The position numbers were made by a program, and so were the translations under genes. The notes under the pieces were generated by a model. It worked only from the letters and a program-made list of their open reading frames with translations. It had not been told where the DNA came from and ran no database searches. A DNA stretch of 12,864 bases from an uncultured Lachnospiraceae bacterium (GTDB lineage: Bacteria > Bacillota > Clostridia > Lachnospirales > Lachnospiraceae). The first letter of the stretch is position 1; each line of letters starts with the position of its first letter. The DNA lies in the NCBI GenBank assembly GCA_902783735.1, contig CACZSE010000094.1:1-12864 (forward strand). Direction: 5' to 3'. Below, in pieces: positions 1-7,106 of the stretch.

Positions 1-271
1 GGTGTTTGAGATGTTTATCCTGATGGGACAGGCAAGAAGAGCGGGGATGCCTGAAGCGGCAAGAAATATCGCTCTGAAGGTCGATACGGTTTCACATACG
101 GCAGAGCTTATAAAAAGGGGCCAGAAAGACGGCATCTTCCATGAAGGCGATGCAGATAGCATGTCTGCATGCTTCTGGGCATCGGTTCAGGGTATAATGG
201 AAGAGATGGCAATGAATAAGGATATGGTCTCACCCGATCCCGAATGGATAGTTGCGATGCTTAAACAGTGA
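1..271 (+). CDS. TetR/AcrR-family transcriptional regulator, C-terminal part (5' end outside window)
   Basis: Only the last 89 or so codons are present, open from the left window edge to TGA at 269-271. The GTG at base 2 is probably internal and not the real start. The visible part is all-helical and resembles a TetR ligand-binding/dimerisation domain: a helix rich in small residues and Arg (GQARRAGMPEAARN), then the common TetR_C pattern of a Gly-rich turn before the last helices (GIFHEGDADSMSACFW) and the VQGIMEEM helix. The N-terminal helix-turn-helix is off the window, so family membership rests on the C-terminal pattern alone. It lies 30 nt upstream of a LytTR regulator on the same strand and may be co-transcribed. 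TetR repressors often control adjacent efflux genes, and an ABC exporter follows two genes later. A link to that exporter is inference. Confidence 0.72.
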   Translation, partial: VFEMFILMGQARRAGMPEAARNIALKVDTVSHTAELIKRGQKDGIFHEGDADSMSACFWASVQGIMEEMAMNKDMVSPDPEWIVAMLKQ

Positions 272-301
272 TCATTTGAAATATGCGGGAAAGTAGTTTT
301 T

Positions 302-736
302 ATGAGGGTAGATATTAAGCAGGTTGATTCATACGAGGATGAGGGAGCAGTCATCAGCGCGGTAAACCTGACAGATGATATAAAAAGCGCAATAGATATA
401 CTTGAGAACAACTGCAGAGTCATTCCTGTCATAGCGGATGGAAAGACCGTTATGTGCAAGACTGAGGCTGTCTATTATATTGAGTCTGTGGACAAGAGAA
501 CCTATGTTTATACGAAAGAGGAATGCTATGAGACAAAATACAGGCTCTATGAGCTGGAGACCATGCTGAATTTCTATTTTCTCAGGATATCAAAGGCTAT
601 GATCATCAATATTAAGAAAATTAAGTCTGTAAAGGCGGAACTTAACGGCCGCATGAGAGCAGAACTTTTAAACGGGGAGCAGATAACCATATCCAGAGCA
701 TATGTGAAGGAGTTAAAAGGAAAGCTGGGGATTTGA
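302..736 (+). CDS. LytTR-domain DNA-binding regulator (no receiver domain)
   Basis: This 144-residue protein is a stand-alone LytTR transcription factor. Residues 1-44 form a short N-terminal region without the Asp/Lys signature of a response-regulator receiver, and residues 45-144 are the LytTR domain. Diagnostic parts are the IxSVDKRTYVY strand (60-70), FYFLRISKAMIINIKKIKSV (91-110, the family's F-x-R-x-S-x-x-x-(V/I)-N-hydrophobic core), and the C-terminal NGEQITISRAYVKELK (124-139). LytTR domains bind direct repeats with one beta-sheet fold per repeat. The ATG at 302 has a weak GGGAAAG upstream. The stop is one base before the start of the DUF3021 gene, so the two are coupled. Candidate target sites lie at 1207-1238. 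Lack of a receiver means the signal must come another way, probably through the membrane partner. That role is inferred from analogous LytTR regulator/membrane-inhibitor pairs such as HdrRM and BrsRM of Streptococcus mutans. Confidence 0.9.
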   Translation: MRVDIKQVDSYEDEGAVISAVNLTDDIKSAIDILENNCRVIPVIADGKTVMCKTEAVYYIESVDKRTYVYTKEECYETKYRLYELETMLNFYFLRISKAMIINIKKIKSVKAELNGRMRAELLNGEQITISRAYVKELKGKLGI

Positions 737-737
737 C

Positions 738-1175
738 ATGAACAGATGGAAGCTGATATTCAACCAGACTCTTATGATATCGACGGCGATATTGTTCGGT
801 CTGGGCGTTGAGGAATTTATAGAATTTTTGGTAAACGGCGATGAATGGATGAACTGGCAATGGTTTATACCGCTTTCCGTGATCTTTACGGGTTTTTTGT
901 GTGCGTTGGCAAGCCTTGTTCTGGTGGATGAGGATAGCAGTTTAAAGCGGATAAACATGAAACTCAGGATATTCATCCATTTTCTGGCTCTGTTTGTTGT
1001 CGTCATCGGTTGCGGATACATATTTAACTGGTACAACACGATTAAACAGCTTGTGCCGATAATGATCATTTATGTCCTGACTTACGTGTTTGTATGGATA
1101 GCAACATTGTGGGTATTCAAAACCGATGAAAAAAAGATAAATGATGCGATAAAGGATATAAGAGACGAAGATTAA
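738..1175 (+). CDS. DUF3021-family four-helix membrane protein
   Basis: This is a 145-residue integral membrane protein with four predicted hydrophobic segments near residues 11-33, 42-63, 75-97 and 105-127, followed by a charged cytoplasmic tail (128-145, rich in Lys, Asp and Glu). Size, helix layout and position directly behind a LytTR gene match DUF3021, a family typically paired with LytTR regulators in Firmicutes. The start is one base after the LytTR stop, indicating translational coupling. The function is not established. By analogy with two-gene LytTR regulatory systems it may sequester or inhibit the LytTR protein at the membrane and act as the sensor for membrane stress or a toxic compound. 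The downstream ABC exporter would be the natural output. No enzymatic motif is visible. Confidence 0.85.
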   Translation: MNRWKLIFNQTLMISTAILFGLGVEEFIEFLVNGDEWMNWQWFIPLSVIFTGFLCALASLVLVDEDSSLKRINMKLRIFIHFLALFVVVIGCGYIFNWYNTIKQLVPIMIIYVLTYVFVWIATLWVFKTDEKKINDAIKDIRDED

Positions 1176-1199
1176 GTCATAATATCATATGACATTTAT

Positions 1200-1255
1200 A
1201 AAAAAGTGCAGGTTGGTAACGTGAAAATGCATGTTGGTCGAACTGCTCTTTTTTT
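1200..1255 (+). terminator. Terminator-like imperfect hairpin after the LytTR/DUF3021 pair
   Basis: Bases 1200-1211 (six A, then GTGCAG) pair with 1243-1254 (CTGCTC, then six T) in 11 of 12 positions, the exception being a T-T mismatch. Inside, AACGTG (1218-1223) pairs with CATGTT (1230-1235), with one G-U, around an AAAATG loop. The two stems are joined by a partly paired internal loop. The 3' arm ends in seven T at 1249-1255. This would end the regulator transcript 25 nt after the DUF3021 stop, or attenuate read-through into the exporter genes. The internal loop and bulges lower confidence, and the same DNA also holds the direct repeats annotated separately. Confidence 0.45.
1207..1238 (+). 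promoter_or_regulatory. Putative LytTR binding site: tandem direct repeat, 21-bp period
   Basis: TGCAGGTTGGT (1207-1217) and TGCATGTTGGT (1228-1238) are identical at 10 of 11 positions and start exactly 21 bp apart. Taken as 9-mers (1209-1217 and 1230-1238) they are separated by 12 bp. This is the spacing known for LytTR regulators, which bind two 9-bp direct repeats on one face of the helix, and both copies carry the core GTT followed by N-purine-T. A possible -10 (TATACC, 1272-1277) lies 33 nt after the second repeat and has no decent -35, as expected for an activator-dependent promoter. The site is inferred from geometry plus the LytTR gene just upstream. Confidence 0.6.
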
Positions 1256-1300
1256 ATTGTCTGCATTTTGATATACCTGTCTTAACAGGAGGAACAACAA

Positions 1301-2203
1301 ATGGAAAATGCAATAACAGTAAAGGGACTGACAAAAAAATACAAAGAACACACGGCGGTCAAAGGAATAGATTTTAATGTAAAGGAGGGAGAGTTCTTCG
1401 CATTCCTCGGAGAGAACGGAGCAGGGAAATCAACAACGATAAACATGCTTTGTACCATTCTTTCCAAAACAGAAGGAGATGTGAGGATCTTCGGACATGA
1501 GCTCGGAAAGGAAGATGACAGGATAAGGGAACTGATCGGAATAGTTTTTCAGAACTCAGTATTGGACGGTAAGCTTACCGTGAAAGAGAACCTGTTTACC
1601 AGGGGGGCGTACTACGGGCTCAACAAAAAGCAGGTAATGTCAAGAATGGAACCCTTTATGGAAAGCTTTGAACTAAACGAGATCTGGAACAGAAGATACG
1701 AGAAACTGTCAGGCGGTCAGAGACGAAGGATCGATATCATGAGAGCTCTGATACATGATCCGAAGATACTGTTTTTGGATGAGCCTACAACGGGACTGGA
1801 TCCGAAATCAAGAATGCTTGTATGGGAACATATAAGAAAGCTCAAGAATGAAAAGAATCTTACGGTCTTTCTTACCACCCACTACATGGAAGAAACAGCG
1901 GATGCGGACAACGTGGTGATACTGGATAAGGGAAATGTGATCGCAAGCGGGACCCCATCCGAATTAAAGACACAATTTGCTTCTTCAAGACTCATATGGT
2001 ATTCAAACAAAAACAGTGAGGCGGAAAAAGTTTTAAACGGTTATGAGTGGAACTACGAAGCAGATCATTACAATGTCAGATTCAAAGGTCAGATAAATGA
2101 AATGCTCTATAAAAACAGAGAGTTTATCAAGGACTTTGAGATCAAAAAAGGTTCAATGGATGATGTATTCTTAAATCTTACAGGTAAGGAGTTTGCAGGA
2201 TGA
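1301..2203 (+). CDS. ABC transporter ATP-binding protein (DrrA/CcmA-like, drug-efflux type)
   Basis: This is the 300-residue nucleotide-binding subunit of an ABC-2 type exporter. All motifs are intact: Walker A GENGAGKST (37-45), Q-loop Gln84, signature LSGGQ (136-140), Walker B ILFLDE with catalytic Glu161 (156-161), D-loop TGLD, and H-loop His194 (LTTHYMEE). The C-terminal 70 residues after the core form the regulatory extension typical of DrrA-like subunits. The protein hydrolyses ATP at the cytoplasmic face to drive the permease encoded next. The start is set by AGGAGG (1287-1292), 8 nt before ATG. The gene overlaps the permease by ATGA, which points to coupled translation and fixed stoichiometry. 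It lies 125 nt behind the LytTR/DUF3021 pair with candidate LytTR sites in between. The substrate (drug, antimicrobial peptide or lipid) cannot be told from sequence. Confidence 0.95.
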   Translation: MENAITVKGLTKKYKEHTAVKGIDFNVKEGEFFAFLGENGAGKSTTINMLCTILSKTEGDVRIFGHELGKEDDRIRELIGIVFQNSVLDGKLTVKENLFTRGAYYGLNKKQVMSRMEPFMESFELNEIWNRRYEKLSGGQRRRIDIMRALIHDPKILFLDEPTTGLDPKSRMLVWEHIRKLKNEKNLTVFLTTHYMEETADADNVVILDKGNVIASGTPSELKTQFASSRLIWYSNKNSEAEKVLNGYEWNYEADHYNVRFKGQINEMLYKNREFIKDFEIKKGSMDDVFLNLTGKEFAG

Positions 2204-3117
2204 AAATGTATATAGGATTAACAAAAAGAAATCTTTTGGTATTTTTCAAGGATAAACAGTCGATATTGTTTTCGATGCTGACATCAATAATAGTATTCGG
2301 ACTCTACATGCTGTTTTTGAAAGGAACATTTGTGGAGGCCATAAACGGAGTGGTGGAGAATATACCCGCTTTGAGTACACTCATAAAACAGGATGATCTT
2401 AGGATGTTCTCGGATCTTATTCTTTTAACCGGGATCATGGGATCTGCCATGATAACTGTTCCATATAACTGCCTCACGTTAGTAGTAAGAGACAGAGAAT
2501 ATAACGTGGACAAAGATATGCTGGCTACACCTGTTAAGAGATGGCAGATAATATTCTCATATTTTACATCAGCCGCATTATCGGCGATTATTATGACAGC
2601 CGTGATCCTGACCTTTGGATTGATCATTCTGGGAATGCACGGGGATATCCATATGACAGCAGCAGATCTTATCAGAACATACGCTGTAGTAGCGCTCGGT
2701 TCAGTTTCATCAACCGCGCTTTTTATCACAATAGTTATGTTCTTCAAGACATCTTCCGCAAGCGGAGCATTTTTCGGAATACTTTCTGCAGTGGCAGGCT
2801 TTGTGATAGGAGCTTATATCCCGATATCGCAGTTTTCTGACAGAGTTCAGACAGTCTGCAATATCTTTCCGGGTTCACATGCCGTAATACTTCTCAGGAA
2901 TACGCTCATGAACGGCCTTCTTAAGTCAATAGACGATTCGATCGGCGGAGTTGATAACGGTATGTTCACACAGTCCTTGAAGAATATCTTCACATTCAGG
3001 GCTCAGCTTTTCGGTAAAACATTGGAAGTCAGTCAGATGACTGTCTATATCATCGTCCTCATCGTTGTGAGCATTGTCATTGCATCGGTAACATATTCAA
3101 GATTATACAAAGACTGA
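2200..3117 (+). CDS. ABC-2 type transporter permease
   Basis: This 305-residue membrane subunit partners the ATPase just upstream. It has a basic amphipathic N-terminus (residues 1-20) and a first membrane helix near 22-40, then an extracytoplasmic stretch (about 41-70). Further helices lie near 72-92, 118-146, 160-183, 186-208 and 280-300, giving the six-helix ABC-2 layout. The cytoplasmic RDREYNVDKDMLATPVKR segment (97-114) is the family's conserved coupling region (R-E-x-x-x-D-x-L-x-x-T-P-hydrophobic) that contacts the ATPase. The ATG lies within the ATPase stop (ATGA), with AAGGAG at 2186-2191 as ribosome site. No intrinsic terminator is evident between its stop and the next promoter. Efflux function is known for the family; the substrate is unknown. 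Confidence 0.92.
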   Translation: MKMYIGLTKRNLLVFFKDKQSILFSMLTSIIVFGLYMLFLKGTFVEAINGVVENIPALSTLIKQDDLRMFSDLILLTGIMGSAMITVPYNCLTLVVRDREYNVDKDMLATPVKRWQIIFSYFTSAALSAIIMTAVILTFGLIILGMHGDIHMTAADLIRTYAVVALGSVSSTALFITIVMFFKTSSASGAFFGILSAVAGFVIGAYIPISQFSDRVQTVCNIFPGSHAVILLRNTLMNGLLKSIDDSIGGVDNGMFTQSLKNIFTFRAQLFGKTLEVSQMTVYIIVLIVVSIVIASVTYSRLYKD

Positions 3118-3135
3118 GATTTTATCATAATTGTC

Positions 3136-3164
3136 TTGACATATATCATTCGCTGGAGTATATT
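3136..3164 (+). promoter_or_regulatory. Strong sigma-A promoter for the tandem exporter operon
   Basis: TTGACA (3136-3141, perfect -35), a 17-bp spacer, then TATATT (3159-3164, one mismatch to TATAAT). Transcription would start near 3171, leaving a leader of about 133 nt before the ATG at 3304. Confidence 0.85.
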
Positions 3165-3214
3165 TTCAGAAATACACCTGTAAAACAAAAGATTATATAT
3201 TCAAAATATTTAGT

Positions 3215-3271
3215 AAGAATGTATACCTGTTGCATCGCTTTTTAAGTAGAGTTGCAGAGGCATACATTCTT
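3215..3271 (+). promoter_or_regulatory. Long-range inverted repeat in the leader of the exporter operon
   Basis: AAGAATGTAT (3215-3224) and ATACATTCTT (3262-3271) are perfect 10-bp reverse complements enclosing 37 nt. Inside, CCT (3226-3228) can pair with AGG (3258-3260) and TGCA (3231-3234) with TGCA (3253-3256), extending the stem around an 18-nt loop. The element is in the transcribed leader and ends 19 nt before the ribosome site. It has no T-tract, so it is not a terminator. It could be a regulatory leader structure, an mRNA-stability stem or a DNA operator. It matches no riboswitch class I recognise. Confidence 0.5.
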
Positions 3272-3303
3272 CCGTATATGGGAAACATAAGGGAGGGGAG
3301 AAC

Positions 3304-5148
3304 ATGTCAGAAACAAACAAGGATAAACTGTCATTTAAGGTTACCATGAAGAATGCATGGTATGCCATGGTACTGACACGTGAGATATGCCCGGCTATCA
3401 TTGTCCACTCGTTCTTTTTGTGGCTTATAGGACACGGAGCATGGGTATTCTTTGACGGTGTTTTTATGCGTGTGATAGTTGATGCTTTGGATAAGGATCT
3501 TGGATTTGATCATATCTTTAAGTTTATTTTGATCAGCGGTGCAGTATTCCTTCTATGCGCCATCTACACCAATTATGTTGAAAATGTGGTATATCCTCTC
3601 GAGACCAACAGACTGTTTGGCGGGGTATATAAGAAGCTCTACGCAAAGGCAAAGAACGTAGAGCTAAAGTGCTATGAGGATTCGGATTTTTATAATCGCT
3701 ACACCATGGCCATGGATGGTGCGGAAGAAAAGATAACGGCCATATGCAGAGGCATTATCGGAGCTTCTATCGGATCCGTAGCGGCTCTGGCTGTGTTTTA
3801 TCTCATGTATGACATCGATCATTATGCTATGCTGTTCATTCTTTCACCGCTGGTGGGAAATTTTGTCTTCGGAAACTTAAAAAACAAGGCAGAGTTTCGA
3901 CGCTATCAGGATCAGGCGCCCAATGAGAAGGTGTTAAATTATGTCAGCAGGATGATGTATCTGCCTGATGGAGCCAAAGAGATAAGACTTTCCGAAGTAT
4001 TTGAGCTCATGAGAAAGCAATACAAAGAAGCTACCGATAAAAATGTACTTGTGGCAATAAAATATGCATTTGCCAATGCCGGGTGGAATCTGCTTCGCAT
4101 CACGTTTACATTCACGGTCATCTTTGAGGGTGTTTTACTGTATGCGATATACAGAAATCGTGTGACCGGAAGTATATCGCTTGCTGAACTGACCATCATG
4201 ACAAGCCTTATGGTAGCCATGACATGGATACTCATAAGAGTATTTGAGAACATTATGGAGATCATGAAAAACGGCATGTTCATAAACAATCTGAAGGGCT
4301 TTCTTGAATATAAGGAGGTCATTCCCGAGGATCAGGACGGTATCATGCCCGACAGTGAGTTTGAAAGCCTGGAGTTTAGGAATGTCTCATTTGCATATAA
4401 AGATAAAGAGACCATTCATGATCTTTCATTTAAGATCGATAAGGGGCAGACTGCAGCTCTGGTCGGACACAACGGAGCCGGTAAGACTACCATAATAAAG
4501 CTCATGTTAAGATTGTATGATCCGACCTCGGGTGTGATCCTTTACAACGGCAGGGATATAAAGCAATACAATCTGAAAGCGTACAGAGATATCTTTGCGA
4601 CTACCTTTCAGGATTTTGCATTGTTTGGCATGACCGTAAAGGACAATGTCCTTATGGGAAGGCACTATGAGGATGAGGATAAGCTGGTTATAAATGCGCT
4701 GAAAAAAGCGGGAGTCTATGATAAGGTCATGACTTTAAAGGATGGCATAAACTCCATGATGACCAGAGAGTTTGACAATGACGGTGTTGTTCTGTCCGGA
4801 GGTGAGAGTCAGAAGATCGCTGTGGCAAGGACATTCATAAAGGATGCTCCCATGAAGATCTTCGATGAACCTTCCAGTGCTCTTGACCCCATAGCTGAGT
4901 ATGATCTTTTTAACAACATCATGAAAGAGGGAGTGGAGCATACCATGCTGTTCATATCTCACAGGCTTTCATCCGTTAAAAACTGCGACAAGGTGTTTAT
5001 GCTGCAAAAGGGTACCCTCATAGAGGAAGGTACACACAAGGAACTTATGAAAGCAGATAAAAGCTATGCTCAGATGTACAAAAAGCAGGCTATGAACTAT
5101 CTGGCAATAGAAGATGATGCTGCCCTTACAAGGGAGGTGGTACTGTGA
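3304..5148 (+). CDS. ABC exporter, fused permease-ATPase (first of tandem pair)
   Basis: This 614-residue half-transporter has a membrane domain (about 20-330) with hydrophobic segments near 29-55, 70-92, 150-190 and 250-310, followed by a cytoplasmic ATPase domain (about 350-600). The membrane domain carries CYEDSDFYN (123-131) and AKEIRL (224-229), both repeated in its neighbour. ATPase motifs are Walker A GHNGAGKTT (388-396), Q-loop Gln436, signature LSGGE (497-501), Walker B ending FDE with catalytic Glu522, SALD D-loop and H-loop His553. There is no N-terminal C39 peptidase, so it would not process double-glycine leader peptides itself. The start is fixed by GGGAGG (3291-3296), 7 nt before ATG. 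It overlaps the next exporter gene by 4 nt, and the two proteins probably form a heterodimer. Type-1 exporters of this kind move peptides, lipids or drugs; the cargo here is unknown. Confidence 0.93.
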   Translation: MSETNKDKLSFKVTMKNAWYAMVLTREICPAIIVHSFFLWLIGHGAWVFFDGVFMRVIVDALDKDLGFDHIFKFILISGAVFLLCAIYTNYVENVVYPLETNRLFGGVYKKLYAKAKNVELKCYEDSDFYNRYTMAMDGAEEKITAICRGIIGASIGSVAALAVFYLMYDIDHYAMLFILSPLVGNFVFGNLKNKAEFRRYQDQAPNEKVLNYVSRMMYLPDGAKEIRLSEVFELMRKQYKEATDKNVLVAIKYAFANAGWNLLRITFTFTVIFEGVLLYAIYRNRVTGSISLAELTIMTSLMVAMTWILIRVFENIMEIMKNGMFINNLKGFLEYKEVIPEDQDGIMPDSEFESLEFRNVSFAYKDKETIHDLSFKIDKGQTAALVGHNGAGKTTIIKLMLRLYDPTSGVILYNGRDIKQYNLKAYRDIFATTFQDFALFGMTVKDNVLMGRHYEDEDKLVINALKKAGVYDKVMTLKDGINSMMTREFDNDGVVLSGGESQKIAVARTFIKDAPMKIFDEPSSALDPIAEYDLFNNIMKEGVEHTMLFISHRLSSVKNCDKVFMLQKGTLIEEGTHKELMKADKSYAQMYKKQAMNYLAIEDDAALTREVVL

Positions 5149-6968
5149 ACAAAGAAGAAAAAAAGAAGGCGGATCAGTCTGTAAAAGAAGTATTCGGAAA
5201 CATATTCTTTATGATAAGACTGCTGTTCGCGGCATCTCCGTGGTTTGTTATACTGGTAGCATTTGACGGTATGCGCAATCAGATATCAATATTTTTTGAA
5301 CATACGGTGGGTATCGGATATGTATTGGAAGCGGCCGAGTTTGGCTATCCGTTTGAAAGAGTAGCAAAATTCATACTGATCCTGGTGGCAGGTATCACTA
5401 CAGGCATGATCATTGCAGTGTTTTCGGGTGATTATGTGGCGGAAAAGGAGCGCCCCAAGGTACGTCAGAAGATAAAGATGCTCCTGTATGAAAAAGCCAG
5501 AGCGGTAGATCTTGCATGCTACGACAATCCGGAATTTTACAATGAACAGGTGCTCGCAATATCTGAGGTAGATAAGCAGATAGACAAGGTAATGGATTTT
5601 GCAAAAAACACCCTGGCAGGCATTACCGTTTTGATAACAACATCCATATATTTCTTTGCAAGGGATAAGGTATCTATACTGTTTGTGGTAGTATCATTCA
5701 TACTTACATTCATATTTAACAAGATATATAATAAGCAGAACTATTTTGTTAAGGTTGAAGGAATACCCTTCACAAGAAAAAGAGACTATATCAAGAGAGT
5801 ATATTATCTTAATGATTATGCAAAAGAGATAAGGCTTAATCCCGGCGTTTCCGATGTGTTGTTTAAGCAGTTTGAAGAAGCAAATGATGAGGTCTACAGA
5901 ATAGAGAAAAAATATGCCTTTAAGAAATGGATACTTGGTTTTGTAAAAAGCTATCTTTGTAAAGATGCTTTCAGTGATGTGCTCTTTATATCATACCTTG
6001 TATATCAGTCGGCGGTGCTTCACAATCTTTCATTTTCGACCGTGGCAATATTATATGCTTCATTCGGGAGACTGAGGGAAGGCCTGAGGGTATTTTCCGA
6101 TACGTATCCTGCGGCATGCGAGAGCAGTCTGTACATCACCAAGATACGCAAATTCCTTGAATATGAACCGACTATAGTATCCGATGAGGATCTTGAGTGT
6201 ACAAAGAATGCAAAGGAAATAGAACTTAAGGATGTATCATTTGCATACGGAAACAGTGAGAATATGCTGCTTGAAAATCTCGATCTGCATATTAAACCCG
6301 GTGAGAAGATCGCACTTGTAGGCTATAACGGAGCGGGAAAGACTACACTTGTCAAGCTCCTCATGCGACTTTACGACGTGAAGAGCGGTCATATAATGGC
6401 TGACGGTAAAGATATAAAGCATTATGAGGTCAAGAGCTACAGAGACTCTATCGGAACGGTATTCCAGGATTTTCAGATATTTGCAGGTACCATAAGAGAA
6501 AATGTTATCATGGATGTGAGCGAACATGCTTATGATGAAAAGGTTAGAGCGGCTCTGACCGACAGCGGACTCATTGAAAGAGTCGACAGGTTTAAAAAAG
6601 GACTGGATACCGACCTGACAACCGAGTTCAGTAAGGGTGGCGTAAATCTTTCGGGTGGTGAGAGTCAGAAACTTGCCATATCCAGAGTCTTCTATAAAGA
6701 TGCGGGTCTGATGATCCTCGACGAGCCTTCATCGGCTCTCGATCCCATCGCCGAGTATCAGCTGAATCATGCAATGATAGAGGCGACTAAGGATAAGACG
6801 GTCATCTTTATATCACATCGTCTTTCTACAACACGTATAGCTGACAGGATAATCATGCTTGAAAACGGAAAGATTGCTGAGCAGGGAAGTCATGATGAAC
6901 TGTTGAACAAAAACGGAAAATATGCACAGATGTGGAAGCTGCAGGCCGGTGCGTACATAGCGGTGTAA
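5145..6968 (+). CDS. ABC exporter, fused permease-ATPase (second of tandem pair)
   Basis: This 607-residue protein is homologous to the preceding exporter along its whole length. Membrane helices lie near 18-40, 72-94, 152-172, 176-194 and 262-310. CYDNPEFYN (125-133) and AKEIRL (226-231) match the partner's equivalents. The ATPase domain has Walker A GYNGAGKTT (393-401), Q-loop Gln441, signature LSGGE (502-506), Walker B LMILDE with Glu527 (522-527), SALD, and H-loop His558. Both partners therefore keep the catalytic Glu and His, unlike heterodimeric exporters with one dead site. The GTG start at 5145 lies within the upstream stop (GTGA) and is supported by GGGAGGTGG (5132-5140). The shared conserved blocks suggest an old tandem duplication. 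The operon ends at the terminator at 7034-7073. No adjacent precursor peptide or maturation enzyme is visible, so cargo is undetermined. Confidence 0.93.
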   Translation: MNKEEKKKADQSVKEVFGNIFFMIRLLFAASPWFVILVAFDGMRNQISIFFEHTVGIGYVLEAAEFGYPFERVAKFILILVAGITTGMIIAVFSGDYVAEKERPKVRQKIKMLLYEKARAVDLACYDNPEFYNEQVLAISEVDKQIDKVMDFAKNTLAGITVLITTSIYFFARDKVSILFVVVSFILTFIFNKIYNKQNYFVKVEGIPFTRKRDYIKRVYYLNDYAKEIRLNPGVSDVLFKQFEEANDEVYRIEKKYAFKKWILGFVKSYLCKDAFSDVLFISYLVYQSAVLHNLSFSTVAILYASFGRLREGLRVFSDTYPAACESSLYITKIRKFLEYEPTIVSDEDLECTKNAKEIELKDVSFAYGNSENMLLENLDLHIKPGEKIALVGYNGAGKTTLVKLLMRLYDVKSGHIMADGKDIKHYEVKSYRDSIGTVFQDFQIFAGTIRENVIMDVSEHAYDEKVRAALTDSGLIERVDRFKKGLDTDLTTEFSKGGVNLSGGESQKLAISRVFYKDAGLMILDEPSSALDPIAEYQLNHAMIEATKDKTVIFISHRLSTTRIADRIIMLENGKIAEQGSHDELLNKNGKYAQMWKLQAGAYIAV

Positions 6969-7033
6969 TGTTATTGACGGGATCATCCGATATATACATC
7001 AGGATATGACCGATTAAGGACAAAAGACCATGG

Positions 7034-7073
7034 AGGGATTTCATATATCATTATGAGATCCCTTTAATTTTTT
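7034..7073 (+). terminator. Intrinsic terminator of the exporter operon
   Basis: AGGGATTTCATA (7034-7045) pairs with TATGAGATCCCT (7052-7063) over 12 bp with a single U-G wobble, around a 6-nt loop. TTTAATTTTTT (7063-7073) follows. This is a textbook Rho-independent terminator, 66 nt after the second exporter's stop codon. Confidence 0.9.
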
Positions 7074-7106
7074 ACCAAAAATCAAATTAAAGAAAGGAGA
7101 AGAAAC

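Noticed and set aside
3220..3246. Possible 8-codon leader peptide (MYTCCIAF) inside the exporter leader hairpin
   Set aside because: No ribosome-binding site precedes the ATG, and the frame is short enough to arise by chance.
3279..3350. Upstream ATG frame overlapping the start of the first tandem exporter
   Set aside because: No ribosome site before it. The strong GGGAGG lies inside this frame and fits the exporter ATG at 3304.
6974..6998. Promoter-like TTGACG and TATACA after the tandem exporters
   Set aside because: The spacer is only 13 bp, too short for sigma-A, and it would lie upstream of the strong terminator.
6968..7009. 13-codon frame overlapping the stop of the second exporter
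   Set aside because: Overlaps the TAA by one base but has no ribosome site and an unremarkable sequence.
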